Origin: Nymphaea colorata | Lineage: Eukaryota > Streptophyta > Magnoliopsida > Nymphaeales > Nymphaeaceae | Reading direction: 5' to 3' | Length of the DNA: 64,000 bases | Assembly (NCBI RefSeq): GCF_008831285.2 | Contig: NC_045146.1 | Span: forward strand, 18,593,149 to 18,657,148 | Shown: positions 10,893-22,700 of the stretch, piece after piece | How positions within the stretch are numbered: the first letter of the stretch is position 1 | Layout of the letters: each line of letters begins with the position of its first letter | Notes under the pieces: model-generated | The model's database searches: none | Told to the model about the DNA's origin: nothing | Seen by the model: only the letters and a program-made list of their open reading frames with translations | Translations under genes and position numbers: made by a program

Positions 10893-11867
10893 GTTACCCT
10901 CGCAGCACCATTGCACCTAATTTTTTTGGAATGTGCCGCGCCGGCACCCCGCACGGCCGCACCTATGTGACATAGGCCTAAATTTTGTTTCTACAGTTTA
11001 AATGTGTAAGACAGTCTTTTGTGTCAAACTTAGCATTCAACCTTAAGAGCATTCTATTAACTTTAGTCCCAAAACGGAAAAACACTTTTTCTGGTAATTT
11101 ATATTTCCTAAGTGTAATGTAAGTCACACCTCTCACTGTACTGTAATGTATGCTACAAGGTGTTTACACGCTATATGATATAATTACATCTCTGAAACTG
11201 GTTTCAAGGGTGTATTGTATCTTTCGTTATGTGTAAAAGGAATGCCTCTGAACTCTGAAGTTAGTTCCATAGTTGCATTACATAATGTATTGATCAATAC
11301 ACCATACAGACCTGATTTTCACTTGTATATCATTTTGTGAAACAATGATACGACGCTAGTCATAATTTCTTTTGGCACATATTGTTAATCAGAGATTCAG
11401 ACGTGACTAATGTTCATTATATGCATTTGTAAGGGTCTATCAACTGATTGTGCAGGTTGGCAAATGAAAACGTGGTTTCCATTTGAATTCACTGGTTTTT
11501 GTTGTGAAGGTGGTTGAGATATTTTTGTGTCCTTTTTATGTACATATTGGTGTAACTTGCTTCACTTATACTCTCACTCATGTACATCAGGATACTAACA
11601 ACAAAACGATACAAATAGGCAATTTATGGAACATTGTGGTTTGGTGTTGCCCATTGCTGTTAATTTTTTCTCTTTGCTTAGAAGTGTCCTTTTCAAATTT
11701 TCATCGTTCTTTTTGAAGTAAATGTGTATCTACATGTCGTTCTCTTTTCTTTTTTAAGTTCTAAGATACATTTCTTTTTTCCTGTCTGTCATATGTGACC
11801 AAATGCAGTGTTTGCTTGTATCAATATGTGTGTTCACATTATTTCTTTCCATTGTGCATCCTGAAAG

Positions 11868-14800
11868 TCACAAGATGACATGTCCATTCTGTATGCCCAG
11901 GGTGATCTTATTAGGGAGTTCGCTAATGGCAAAAAGAAGATCACATGTGGTATGTATTCTAGTTCTTGGTAACTGGTTCTTTTAGTTTTGTAGCTCTTGG
12001 AGTCTTGTTTTACTTCTGTCCTAGATGCAATGCGGTTTTATTCTTGACACTTGTTTAGCTGTTTTCTAGTTTCATGTAGGGGTGGGCATTGGGCATGGCC
12101 ATGCCGCGGCCCGGTAAAACCGGGTCTGGGTCGGCACGGGCCTAAAACTTGGGCCTGGGTGCAGGCTCGATACCCAAAAGCCGGGCCCGACTCCCTGCCC
12201 GGTTATAATGAAAAAATATTTTTTTAATATCAAATATATTTTTTAGTAATAAAATATCTGATTAAACAGAGATTTCTATATTCTAGTGTTTTACTCATAG
12301 TAATAGAAAACGCGTTTTTTTTAAAACAACGCGATAAATTAAATGGCTGTTTAAAACTTTAAAAAATGCATTTTTTCTTTAAAATAACGTTAAAAATGAA
12401 AAAACGCTTTTTTCACTTTTTTCATTTTTTTTCAGTTTTTTTAATGCCAAACAGTTCTTTTTTTCACTTTCTATTTTTTATTTGTTGCAAATCTACTTAT
12501 CCTTTGATGTTTGTGTTATTAGATTCTCACTTATTTTATTTCTCCATTTTTAATTTTTTAAAATTTTTAAAATTTTACCGTATTTTCCCTCTATTTTTCT
12601 CGTTTATTTTCAAGCTCGCCATATTATAACCGAGGAAAACCTCACATTTGAAACTCCGATACATTATTTGTGACTATTTACTAGTGAAATCTAGAAGAGG
12701 AAAGGTTTCTTTTTGGTGGCCTAGACATAAAATTGTTACTTTTTAGAATTTGTGAACTGGTAATTGTGTGACTGCCTTTTACATGTATCTTGGATTGAAA
12801 TTCCTTGATTTAGATTAATAATTGTCGATTTTGAGTATAAGTTTTCTGATTATCTTTAATCTCCTGGTGTTATATTTATCTATGGTTTATTCAAAGCTTG
12901 GGCTTCATGAAGATGATGTCCCCAGAAGAAGCGAGCTAAACCAGCATGGTATTTAATACAGATGCATTATATGTGATCCTGTACGAAGAGGATAGGAATG
13001 AGACAGATATGTTGCCTGCATATGATGTGTTTTACATTTCTTGTATTTCCTTTTACTCTTCATATAGAGTTTTAGGGCAATAAAAACATATCTAATGTGG
13101 TAATGCTAAAAAGGTTTGTTCTTTGAGTTTTAGTCTTTGAGAACCCTCTGATTGTTTCCCATACTTGTGTCATGCATTACTGAATGTGCATATTCCTGTG
13201 TTACATCCAGCATATTCAGTTACTTCTTTAGCCTAAGTTGATCTTCTGTTACTTGTTTGAGGTTTTACCGGTTCCAGTTCAAAAATGAATTTGTACAGTG
13301 TGCCTTGGAAGTCATGACATACTCATATACTTTACATTTGCTCGTTTTACAAGAGAATTATTTTTTGTACAGGAGCTGTACTTCCTTGATACAGTGGTAA
13401 CTTTCTATCAGAAATAATTATGTCTTTTGATGTATTCACAGAACCCTCGATGCAGGAAAAATTTCAGAAAATACTATCTGATAGACATGCTTCCTTTTCA
13501 GTTTTATTATCGGTATGAAACCCATCTCCTCAGCTTTTCCAGTAATCTATTATGGTCTTATTTCCTGTTATTTTTATTTCATTATGTATGCTCTTAAAGA
13601 CCTGCTTGACCAACTACTCATGAAGTGTTTCATTTCTGGTTTGTTGCTAGAATGGGCTAATGGACATCTGGGGGTCAGCTACGTTGAACATCAAGAGCGA
13701 AGGATATACTATCAAATGCAATGAGCCTCGTGTAGCCGATTCACAAAAATTCTCAGATAATATCTATGTAATTTCCTTACACTTGTTTCTATTCTAACCA
13801 AAAACCATTTATTCTCAGACTTTTGTTTGCTTCTTTTCCCATGGCGTCCAATCATTGATCAAACTTTGTTTCTTCGTTACAAAAAGCCCATTGGAGAATA
13901 GTATAATAAACGTCATATACTGTGTGAAAATATTTATCCACATCATTATTTTGAAGAAGGTATGAAAATGCGGCAGCCCATTATATGCAAGTACAAAAAC
14001 TTAAATAAAAGAATTAAGTACACAAACTAAATTAATATTTCTAACTGTAAAAGCAAAACCATCCTATAAAACAAAAAACACAACATTGGAAGCCTCGGGG
14101 GATCCTATAAAAGGATCACCTCATATTAAGCCTCATGGTCCTAGAAAGGTGCTTTACGAGAAATAGGTCTTTTAATTTTACCATATTTTATTGTTTGTTG
14201 TTAAGCCATTTTTATGGAGGTTAGCAATCATCGGAATTGTACAGGAGTTGGTAGAATGTCTTTTATTGTGCAATTCCTTTTGGTGCATACCTAATATCAG
14301 AAACATATTTCTAGTTTTTGTTTATCATTTTTATTACTCTTGCATCTATTTCACAGATAGAAATTCCTTATGGCCATAGCACAGAGTTTTTGATCCAGAG
14401 TTCTAGGAGCGCACTTATTTTACGTGCTCAAGATAATTGGTCAGTCCTCTGCGCTTCATTTTTTTTTTCTTTTCACTATAAGTGTTTACTTTCCTCATTG
14501 TATTAACTGATCTTCAGTTTTAGTGTACCTATCATTTCTCTATCATAATTCCATACTTGAAACATAATTTTGCTATGCTATTAGGAGCAAGGACTATTTC
14601 ATTGCCTTCTATGATGTTAATGGGAAAAAAAGTGTTTCATGCATAATAAAGTTTTTGTCCTCACTAGTACGTGATTCCATTTCTTCCTTACAATATCATG
14701 AGAAACCTTTTGAATGTGGTCTAAATCATGTCTATGGTTCAGATCTGAAGATTGTTATTCTTCTACTATATGTCAATGATATGTTAATAATTGGGGGTGA

Positions 14801-15681
14801 CACAAATAGAATTGAGGATATAAAATATGTTCTGGCTAAGGAATATGAAATGTCATGTGGGGGTTATTTGACATACTTTTTGGGCAGTGAAGTTGCTTAT
14901 TCTCGAAAGGGGTTATGTTTTGTCCAAACCAAGCTTACAATAAATATTCTCAGTAGGTTCAGTATAACTGATGACAAGTTGTGGAGACATTGGAAGCAAT
15001 TGAGTCTGATGAAAATTAGTGGTTGAGTTTCTTTGTATGAGCTTCAAAAAAGTTGGTTGGCTCGCAAATGTTCCTAAGTACACCAGACCAGACATAATAC
15101 GTATTACATATTGCAATCCAATTCTATTATGTGCCTACGTCAGTTTTTCACGGACCATGATGTACATTAAAAGGTCCATAAATAAAGAAGTCTTTCTTCC
15201 ATTGCAATATTTTTAGAATTTGATTGCTGATATAGTTTCTGATTGAGGAAGAAATCCAAATTTGATATGCAGACTATCTCATCTCTTGGATGCAAGCAAC
15301 ATAAAGCTTCACTTTTCATCTATAGAAGCATAATATGCTTAGTGCAATTGCTATAATGGAGATTGTGTGGTTGAGGCATTGGTGCAAGATGTGAGTGTGC
15401 ATGTGAAATAGCCTTAAAGCTTTATTGTGATAACAATAACACTAAGTTATATTGTTTGCAACCATAGATTCATAAGCACGCCAAAAATATGGAGATGAAC
15501 TCTCATTATATCAGGGTAGAGGATTTCAATAATGTTGTTGATTTGTCATATGGCAATTCAGTATTTCAGTTGGCAGGCTTCCTAAGCAGGATGCTTTTCC
15601 ACCTACATTTTATTTCTTGGTAAACTTCAGTCATACCACCATAAATTTGAGTTGGGTGGGGGGGGGGGAGAGCGAGAGAGA

Positions 15682-15724
<43 letters not shown>

Positions 15725-18700
15725 CTGTTCCTGCAATTTTTCTTGCTTTTGTAATTTTTTTTGTTTTATTTATTGGTCTAAAATTCTAAATTGACCATTG
15801 ACCAGCTGAGCTTAACAATGGGCCAGCATCAACAGCTATCAGAACCGCTGCCGTGGCTGGCTCAGCTAGCCTGTCTAATATACAAGGATAATTCTCCTTG
15901 CGCATGCTTTAGTTACTCTTTCAGTGAATGAAATATTTATTTTTGATATAATTTAGCTTTTATGTTTGTGAGAAAGCTTCTACGCCTTGAGTGCTTAATT
16001 TTGTAGGCAACTGTTATGTTGTGGCTTGTGACGGGTGCTTTTGGCGGGGCTTTTGCACTTTTTCTTTTCTGGGTGTTCTTGAAAAAATGTACATATTTTC
16101 TTTATTTGTTTTGGATCTGGATCCAACTCAGAAATGCACGTTCTCATCTTGTATTCTGTGTGGGTATAGTGAGAGGACTGGTATTTTATGTATTATTCTG
16201 TATGTTTTAGTCCATGTAGAATGTGTGATTATATTAATGAGATTAGGGTAGACCTAATTGGAGAGCCTGCCTTTACACTGTTTAAGAATCATTCTCTCTC
16301 TTTTATCGTCTCTTCCTCTTCCTTTTGAACAAACTTGGACGTCAAGATCTAACAACAGTTTCCTGTTTATGTATATATATATATATTCTGTTAATTTCCT
16401 ACTTGTGGTTTTCTGCAGGCACAGGGATCTCATTGTTCTCACCTTGAGATTGTTCCAAAAATTGGTAACACCCTTATTCTATATTTTCACCATCATTTTT
16501 AGATTCATACAATTTTCAAAATTTGTGTTTCTGGTGGCCTTTCATCCCTAGTCTTGTGCTACGAGAAATGTTTAATCTTTCCTCATTTGGTTTCTCTGTT
16601 TTGCCTAATGGTGTTTGCTTATGCTAGGCCACTTGGATACAGTGCTACAGTAGTGAGGCAAAATATGACAAATTTCTGAAATGTAAAATTGTAGAACTCT
16701 GCTGTCTTAAGACCTTAGTCAAGATGTAACAAATCAAGGTGCACAAATTGGGTAATAGAAATGGAGTCACGTTACAGTAGCAACTGATTATAAGCATTCG
16801 GCATTATAAAGGATGAGAAAAGACAAATTATGGATGGTGTGATGACTGATTGTGAGCAATCATCATTATAAAGTATGAGAAGAAAAAATTCATGGATGGT
16901 GCCATGATGCCTGTTCACCTGTTTGTTTCCAGTGTCATGTCGTCTTGCACTATCATTGCAATCAGTAGGTGATTTGTTTGTGGATTCTAGGATGATTGCA
17001 TGATCATTGTGCGAACAGCAGACATGCAACATTTTCATCTCTTGCATTGGGGCCTCACAGGTGCATGGTGACATGTGTAATCTATTTTCTTATTGATGAT
17101 AATCTTATACTAAGAGTAGACTTGCGTCAGAATGTGCATTACTAGCAGTCACACTACACACACTTGAAGCTTTCTAGAAACTCATTACTCCCACATAGCA
17201 CTCATACAATGCCCGCCACGCAGGAAGTAGTAGAGGCCTAGAAGGCATCATGTTAGGACACACAGACCTACATATTCACTCAATCGTTGATCTCAGAAGT
17301 GAGTGTCTTCATTTCACTTGAAGTACAGAATCAACCCAACAGTGCATTCATAAGCTAGATTTTGGAATGTCAAGTAAGACAAATCCGCATTAGCTAAGGC
17401 GATAAGATTTGCCTCCTGAATCAACTATGCAATAATCATACGTAGATAAGAGAAGTTTTCAAGCTCATTCTGGTGAGTTCTAAAACTTCTAATCCCACCA
17501 ACCTAGCTGATAGCAACACATTCGTATCAGGCCCAAAACTGGGTCTAGCCAAAGTAGATCTGCATCTTTAACAAGCCTATACCTTTGGGTGTCACAATGA
17601 TTGTCTATACTGTACGATAATAGTTTATGAAGTTTGATGTTAACAAGACATCAGGATATTGTTGTGCGAGCAAGCCGGGAAAGGAAATGTGATGAGTATT
17701 AAGTTGAAGACCCTGGATCAAGTTTCAACCCTGTCATTCTACTGCATGAGTTTTCTCATGGTGTTCTTGGAAGGCTTGATGGCAGTGATAAATCCTCGTT
17801 CTTAGAAATTGAAAAGTTGTGTGAGCATATCCAATTCCAGTTATGGGCATTGTATGTATCAGGGAAAAAGAAAATTCGAAGGCTGGTATTCTACTTTGGC
17901 CTTTTCGTCCAAGGGCCTGACATCACACCAGTGCACAAGGAACTAAGTGGTGCGTGAAACCCTTTTAGCATGTCTTCCAAGGCATTTCCCGCTACTTTCT
18001 GTCCAGTAGTGGTAGTAATAGAGCTTCTCCTTTCCTCTTGTAGCTTTAACTTGTGTTATCCTCATTTGCCTCACATTTTTCCAAGACAAACTCACAGCAG
18101 AACAGACATGCAGATAGAGCTAATTAATGTGATGTTTGTATCAACTTTCCAGCTGGACGAATGCCTCTATGGAGAGGAGACATGAATTATATTTTTCAAC
18201 TTAGCAGGATGCTTATAGATGTTTCCTTCATACTTCTAATTTTGTTGGTTGGTGAGGAATTTTTTTTGATAGGGTTATAAATTATAATCAGTTTCATTAT
18301 GGTTGAGGCTTGTCTCTTTACCTGTGCCTGCATGTCTATCTGATAAAAAACATTTAGGTCCTGTTGCTGGGACCGCCAACTTATTTGACCCTTCCCTTAC
18401 AATGGAAACCCCATATGGGTACATGACCGATATCGGTACTGTATAAAAGCTGCACACACCTGCAGTTGTCGGGCTTTGTCCTGCCATCCTTGACTCACGC
18501 CTCTAACGCCCTGTTACCCATCCCTTTGTGCAGTGGTTAGTGATGTTGGTTCATGGTTAAAGACCACTTTTCCCGCATTGCTTTTCTAACGTTCATGGTT
18601 TTCTTGCTATTGCTTAGAATGTAGTCTTTCCACTATGTTCTACTGGTAGGTTGGGTTTGGCTAAAGTGGTTGCATTGAATTGGTTGCAGGCTCTGCAGCA

Positions 18701-19761
18701 TAAAAGAAAAGGAAAGAAGAAAATGCTTTTTTTTTAACTTAATGGTGGTAAGCTGGATCTGGTTCTGATGGCAGGTATATAATCCTAGAGCATGATTTTT
18801 TGTGGATCTTCTACCAATTGATGTTGCAAAATGTATATATGTTGTATCATCATTGACCTTGTAATTTAGTATTCCATATTTTTTCCCGTGGTGGAGTTTA
18901 TTTTTCATGGTCGAACTTGCATTCTTTCCATGTTGGCCTACTAACAGGCGCATGCTTTTGATTCTGCATCAATCTTGCATTAGCCTTCTTCTCCCTGGTG
19001 AGTAATGTGACAACAGTACTTTTTCCTCCGAATTTCTGGAGGAACAATTATGGAATTGTAAATACCCGGAAGTTTGTAAGCTACACATTTATTAGTAAAC
19101 GTTGAAAAGGTGCATTATTTTGCAACTGTTGTGTCCGTTTCTATAGTTTATGTGCATCAGTTAAAAAAAAATTAATAATAACAAGTTCCGTGGCTTCGAT
19201 TCGACTTGGTATTGCAGCATGTGATTACTTATTTCTCGTTTCGTAGCCATTCCTACTGCCTTATGAGCTTTCGACCAGGCATTTTACCTTTAGGATTGTG
19301 TTTGAAAGGCTCTATTAGAGTATCTCGTCTCGGACACAGCATGGTACTTTATAGCACGACGAAGTGTATGTGACGGTCCCATCTCAGGCACCTGTTTCCA
19401 TTATCTATCTTGCACCGGTGGGAGTCATAAGAAACAATGAAACAGAAGTAGTTAACGATTCAAAGAATGCTCTTTGCTTTTCTCATGTCTCTCTCTCTAT
19501 TTGGTGTTAATGTAATGTTAAATTACTGGATTGACCCTTAAAATCTCAACTCATGACACTGCTATGAACTACAGAAAGGTAGGGTAGAACTTTTCAATGA
19601 GGTTAGCGATGGTACAATAAGTTCAGTTGTAGGCAGATGCCAGTGAAGCAATCAAAGAAAGCCAACTCCAGGAATTGAAGAAAAAAGCTCAAGTGCAGGT
19701 GTCTGCTACATCCTCGAGAAAAAGTCATGCGCTTCGTAGTATCGGTCCAAAATCACATTAA
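11868..19761 (+). CDS. Unassigned multi-exon gene, 5' part not located
   Basis: Nine exons chain with consistent phase: 11868-11949, 12913-12948, 13442-13512, 13651-13767, 14357-14439, 14585-14650, 16419-16464, 16628-16682, 19637-19761. They total 681 nt, giving 226 residues plus a TAA at 19759-19761. Most have good AG/GT borders; the donor after 14650 and the second acceptor are weak. The middle (SDRHASFSVLLSNGLMDIW, IEIPYGHSTEFLIQSSRS, SKDYFIAFYDVNGKKSVSC) looks beta-rich. The C-terminus is probably helical and basic (EAIKESQLQELKKKAQVQ). The first located exon has an in-frame ATG (11880), but upstream exons are likely. I do not recognise the family. A decayed Copia fragment lies in the intron after 14650, and the last exon overlaps the end of ERA1. 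The phase consistency makes a real gene likely; expression is unknown. Confidence 0.6.
12077..12206. other. GC-rich segment resembling a non-autonomous transposon end
   Basis: It begins TAGGGGTGGGCATTGGGC and continues with CCGGGTCTGGG and GGGCCTGGG repeats inside very AT-rich DNA. Many plant hAT-type MITEs start with a similar motif and are rich in G and C blocks. No matching right terminus or duplication was found, so it may be truncated. Confidence 0.3.
14655..15600 (+). mobile_element. Decayed Copia reverse transcriptase/RNase H fragment
   Basis: A degenerate reverse transcriptase includes LLLYVNDMLIIGGDTN, with Asn replacing the first Asp of YVDD, and YFLGSEVAYSRKGLC. Then comes a TRPDIIRITYC piece and RNase H traces (LYCDNNNTKL, near 15420-15600). 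Frames are broken many times and no LTRs are visible. It lies in an intron of the unassigned gene, starting a few bases past the predicted donor. Confidence 0.75.
15652..15722. repeat. Compound microsatellite (G)n(GA)n(TG)n(TA)n
   Basis: An uninterrupted G run of about a dozen bases is followed by GA, TG and TA repeats ending at 15722. It is intronic and likely to be length-variable. Confidence 0.9.
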
Positions 19762-22700
19762 AGAGAGGGTGAATAGGCTCCAGCAAATTGGAAAATGGGC
19801 CCAACACACTGGTTGGTTTTGGTGAATCTCCGACGGCCTTGGACTCGCTATGCTGACATACAGAAAGACCACTTAGACAATAGCAAGTATGGTAATAGTC
19901 TCTATGTTTTCCTGGCTTGTCCTTGAATCCACCTTCCAAAACCTGCGCTTCACAAAACTTGAGAATTACTGCCATATAACTAATCCTTGCACATGATTAT
20001 GCAACCATAATCCTCCATGTATGTTCTGTTACAAAGGAAATCAAGAAAACAGGCAAATGGGACCTTCAATTCCATATGAAATGCCACATGAATGTCAACT
20101 TCAGCTTTTCGGAAAAAGCTAAAAGGCAATATACTTTCACAGGGGAAACGTTGTCTTGGTTTTGATATGCAGCTAGATACATTGTGATAAACAGAAAAAA
20201 ATTACCTGAGAACATAAAAGTATGTAATGCTGTAGGGCGAACGGATCAAACAAAGGTCCAGACTCGGCTACCCCATCAAGGAAAGAAAATCCAGTATCTG
20301 TTCAAGTCTTTACGATGATTAATTTAGATGCCAACAAGATCTTTGCAGTGTAAATAAACACGAGATTTTTTTTCAAGGAATGAACGTGCATATGGAAAAT
20401 TGATATGCTTCATGAAGATATTGTGAAGACATTCAAGCTAACAGATCTCTATCTGTGATGAATAATTTCAGAGACGGGTATCAAATTACTCATAAAATGC
20501 ATCTATGTAGACACTCCATTGGAAGAAAGACCTTTTCCTTCTTTGGAGAGATTTAAATCGGTAATGAAGGTGCTCTCTGAAGATTGTCTGGTTGAACCTA
20601 AAAATGACATCTTCAGTTGCTTATCAATAAGTAACGATATTTTCTGAAGAAGTGCAAGAGCTCCCCCCTATTAAAAGAAAGCATCAGTGAGAAACTTTTA
20701 AGACCATGACGCACTTAAAACACTCCAAAAAAGAACGAAAAAGTACCTGCCAAAAGGAGTAACAACCATCCACTAACTTGTTTGCTCGACCTTGAAAACC
20801 ACCTTCTATTTCTCCCTGACGAAACACCACCCAGTCCTGTTTGAAAACGTTCCTAGAAGTTATTTAAGAAACAGAATCAACCATATCTTCTAAAATACTC
20901 GTATAAGAAACTATGCAGCATTTAAGTGTGTGGATATGTGCTAGGCAACTGTGGAACCATGGTTTCTGACAGTAACACCTCTCTTTAAATGTGTGTTTGT
21001 GCATTCGGGCTTACAATAGTATAATTAGAGGTTCACAGCTTCAACAAGTACTAGAGACATAGCGAATTAATGAAACCCATGTCCCATACATCACATCTGA
21101 ACATATCAATAAGGATATTTTTCATTTCGGTTTTGATTATTGTTTGAGCTCCTCCTGTGCAATTCTCGCACCTATGTCACATGGATGCAAATGTAAAAAG
21201 TGAGGCATGATGTGATATACATAATCACAGTAAGATAACAGAGTTCTCCAAAACTATGACTTGGAGATCCATATATACATCACCCAGTTCACTCATGAAG
21301 GTTGTCTCATTCATCTTGATGGACGGTTGAGAGAGAAATAAGAATAAAAAATGATGGACATTTTTATCATCTAATATTATCTCACACATTTTTCTCCATA
21401 TTTATCTCTCAACCATCCATCATGATGGATTGGACGGCTTCATGAATGAGCTGGGCAACTAAGCCACCATTCACTCACTCGAATGTTATATGAACAATAA
21501 AAACAACTACCAAAGTTATAAAATGATGTTTACTCCCTGTAACACAAGCACTTTGCGACATTACCTATACAATAAAAATGTCATTACGGGGTCAGCGACT
21601 CTCACCAAATGTGCATCATAACATAATAGAAACAATTTCTTACCAAAAGCCGAGGCAAGTCCAGACAGTCAACCTCATTAATCAGCATTAATGTTGCCAA
21701 CCCACAAAACGTGTACCTTCACATTGAACAAGATTTGGCAACAAAAGATTGTATAACACAAACTAAGAAACAAATCTGAAAAGTCATAAATACAACATTC
21801 TAAAACAAAGAAAATATCTATTTAACTGCCAGAAGTGAAGAAATATACCCGCCATGAGCTTCTGAACCAGGCTCCCCTGCAATTCCCCCTTCATATGTTT
21901 GGCAACTACAACGAACATCAGTATAGTCAACATAGGAGGAACCATAAAATAATGAGAATGTTTCTCTGTCCAGGGCCCTATTGTGCTGCTAGTCTATGTG
22001 GTTTCAACGTTGTGCATACGTATACGATGAAGAAAGCTGATTATATCAGAAGCATTTAATGAAATCACATATAAGAGATTACATTTCCAATGGCACAACT
22101 TGGGCATCATCATGTAAGTATATCCGATCATAAACATGTGAATATCTGCACGAAGTTCAAGTTCTGCCACAATATTATATTTACTTTACATGTACATGTT
22201 GATAATGCCTCAAGAATGGTATTATATCACCTAAGAGTCCATGTGCATCACCTGCATTCTCAAGTTACTCAGCTGCAATATCAGTGACCAACAAGTCCTA
22301 ACATGCTAACTGCAACAACATAGAGATAGTACTACTCCTTAATGATAATGGTGGACCTGCAACACTAGACGAGATACACGCAATGTTCATGATACGAGTG
22401 AACTATTTGACCATGAAAGGAAAAGGTCCAGTAGATCCAAAACATTTCATCAAACACCTGAGGGTGAGATTAAAAATGTTTTTATCCAACCTTGTCACAA
22501 AGTGAAACATAAAGAAGAAACTGGTCAGTGAGGGCAACCCATCTACCTTAGTACAAGATAACAAGTAACAACCTAGCATGAGCACGTGCATGCAAGAGAG
22601 ATTCTGAGGAGTACATGAAAGGTAGCAAGAGAGATTCTGAGGAGTACATGAAAGGTAGCACTAGAGCTTATGCATGTGTGCAACAGAAAGCCTGAGGAAA

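Larger units (their letters stand above)
938..10975. mobile_element. Candidate old inverted-repeat DNA transposon carrying two nested Copia elements
   Basis: The left end reads CTATGTCACTCGG and the right end is its imperfect inverse, ending CCTATGTGACATAG, so both termini share CTATGTCAC. They are flanked by ACCTAAAT (930-937) and GCCTAAAT (10976-10983), an 8-bp direct repeat with one mismatch. Both subterminal regions are GC-rich and repetitive (GCACCCGAG-type runs on the left, GCCGGCACCCCGCACGG on the right). Removing the two Copia elements and their duplications leaves about 1.07 kb of original element with no transposase, so it would be non-autonomous. An 8-bp duplication suits hAT-like elements, but the termini are not typical hAT ends. 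The family is therefore left open. Confidence 0.4.
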
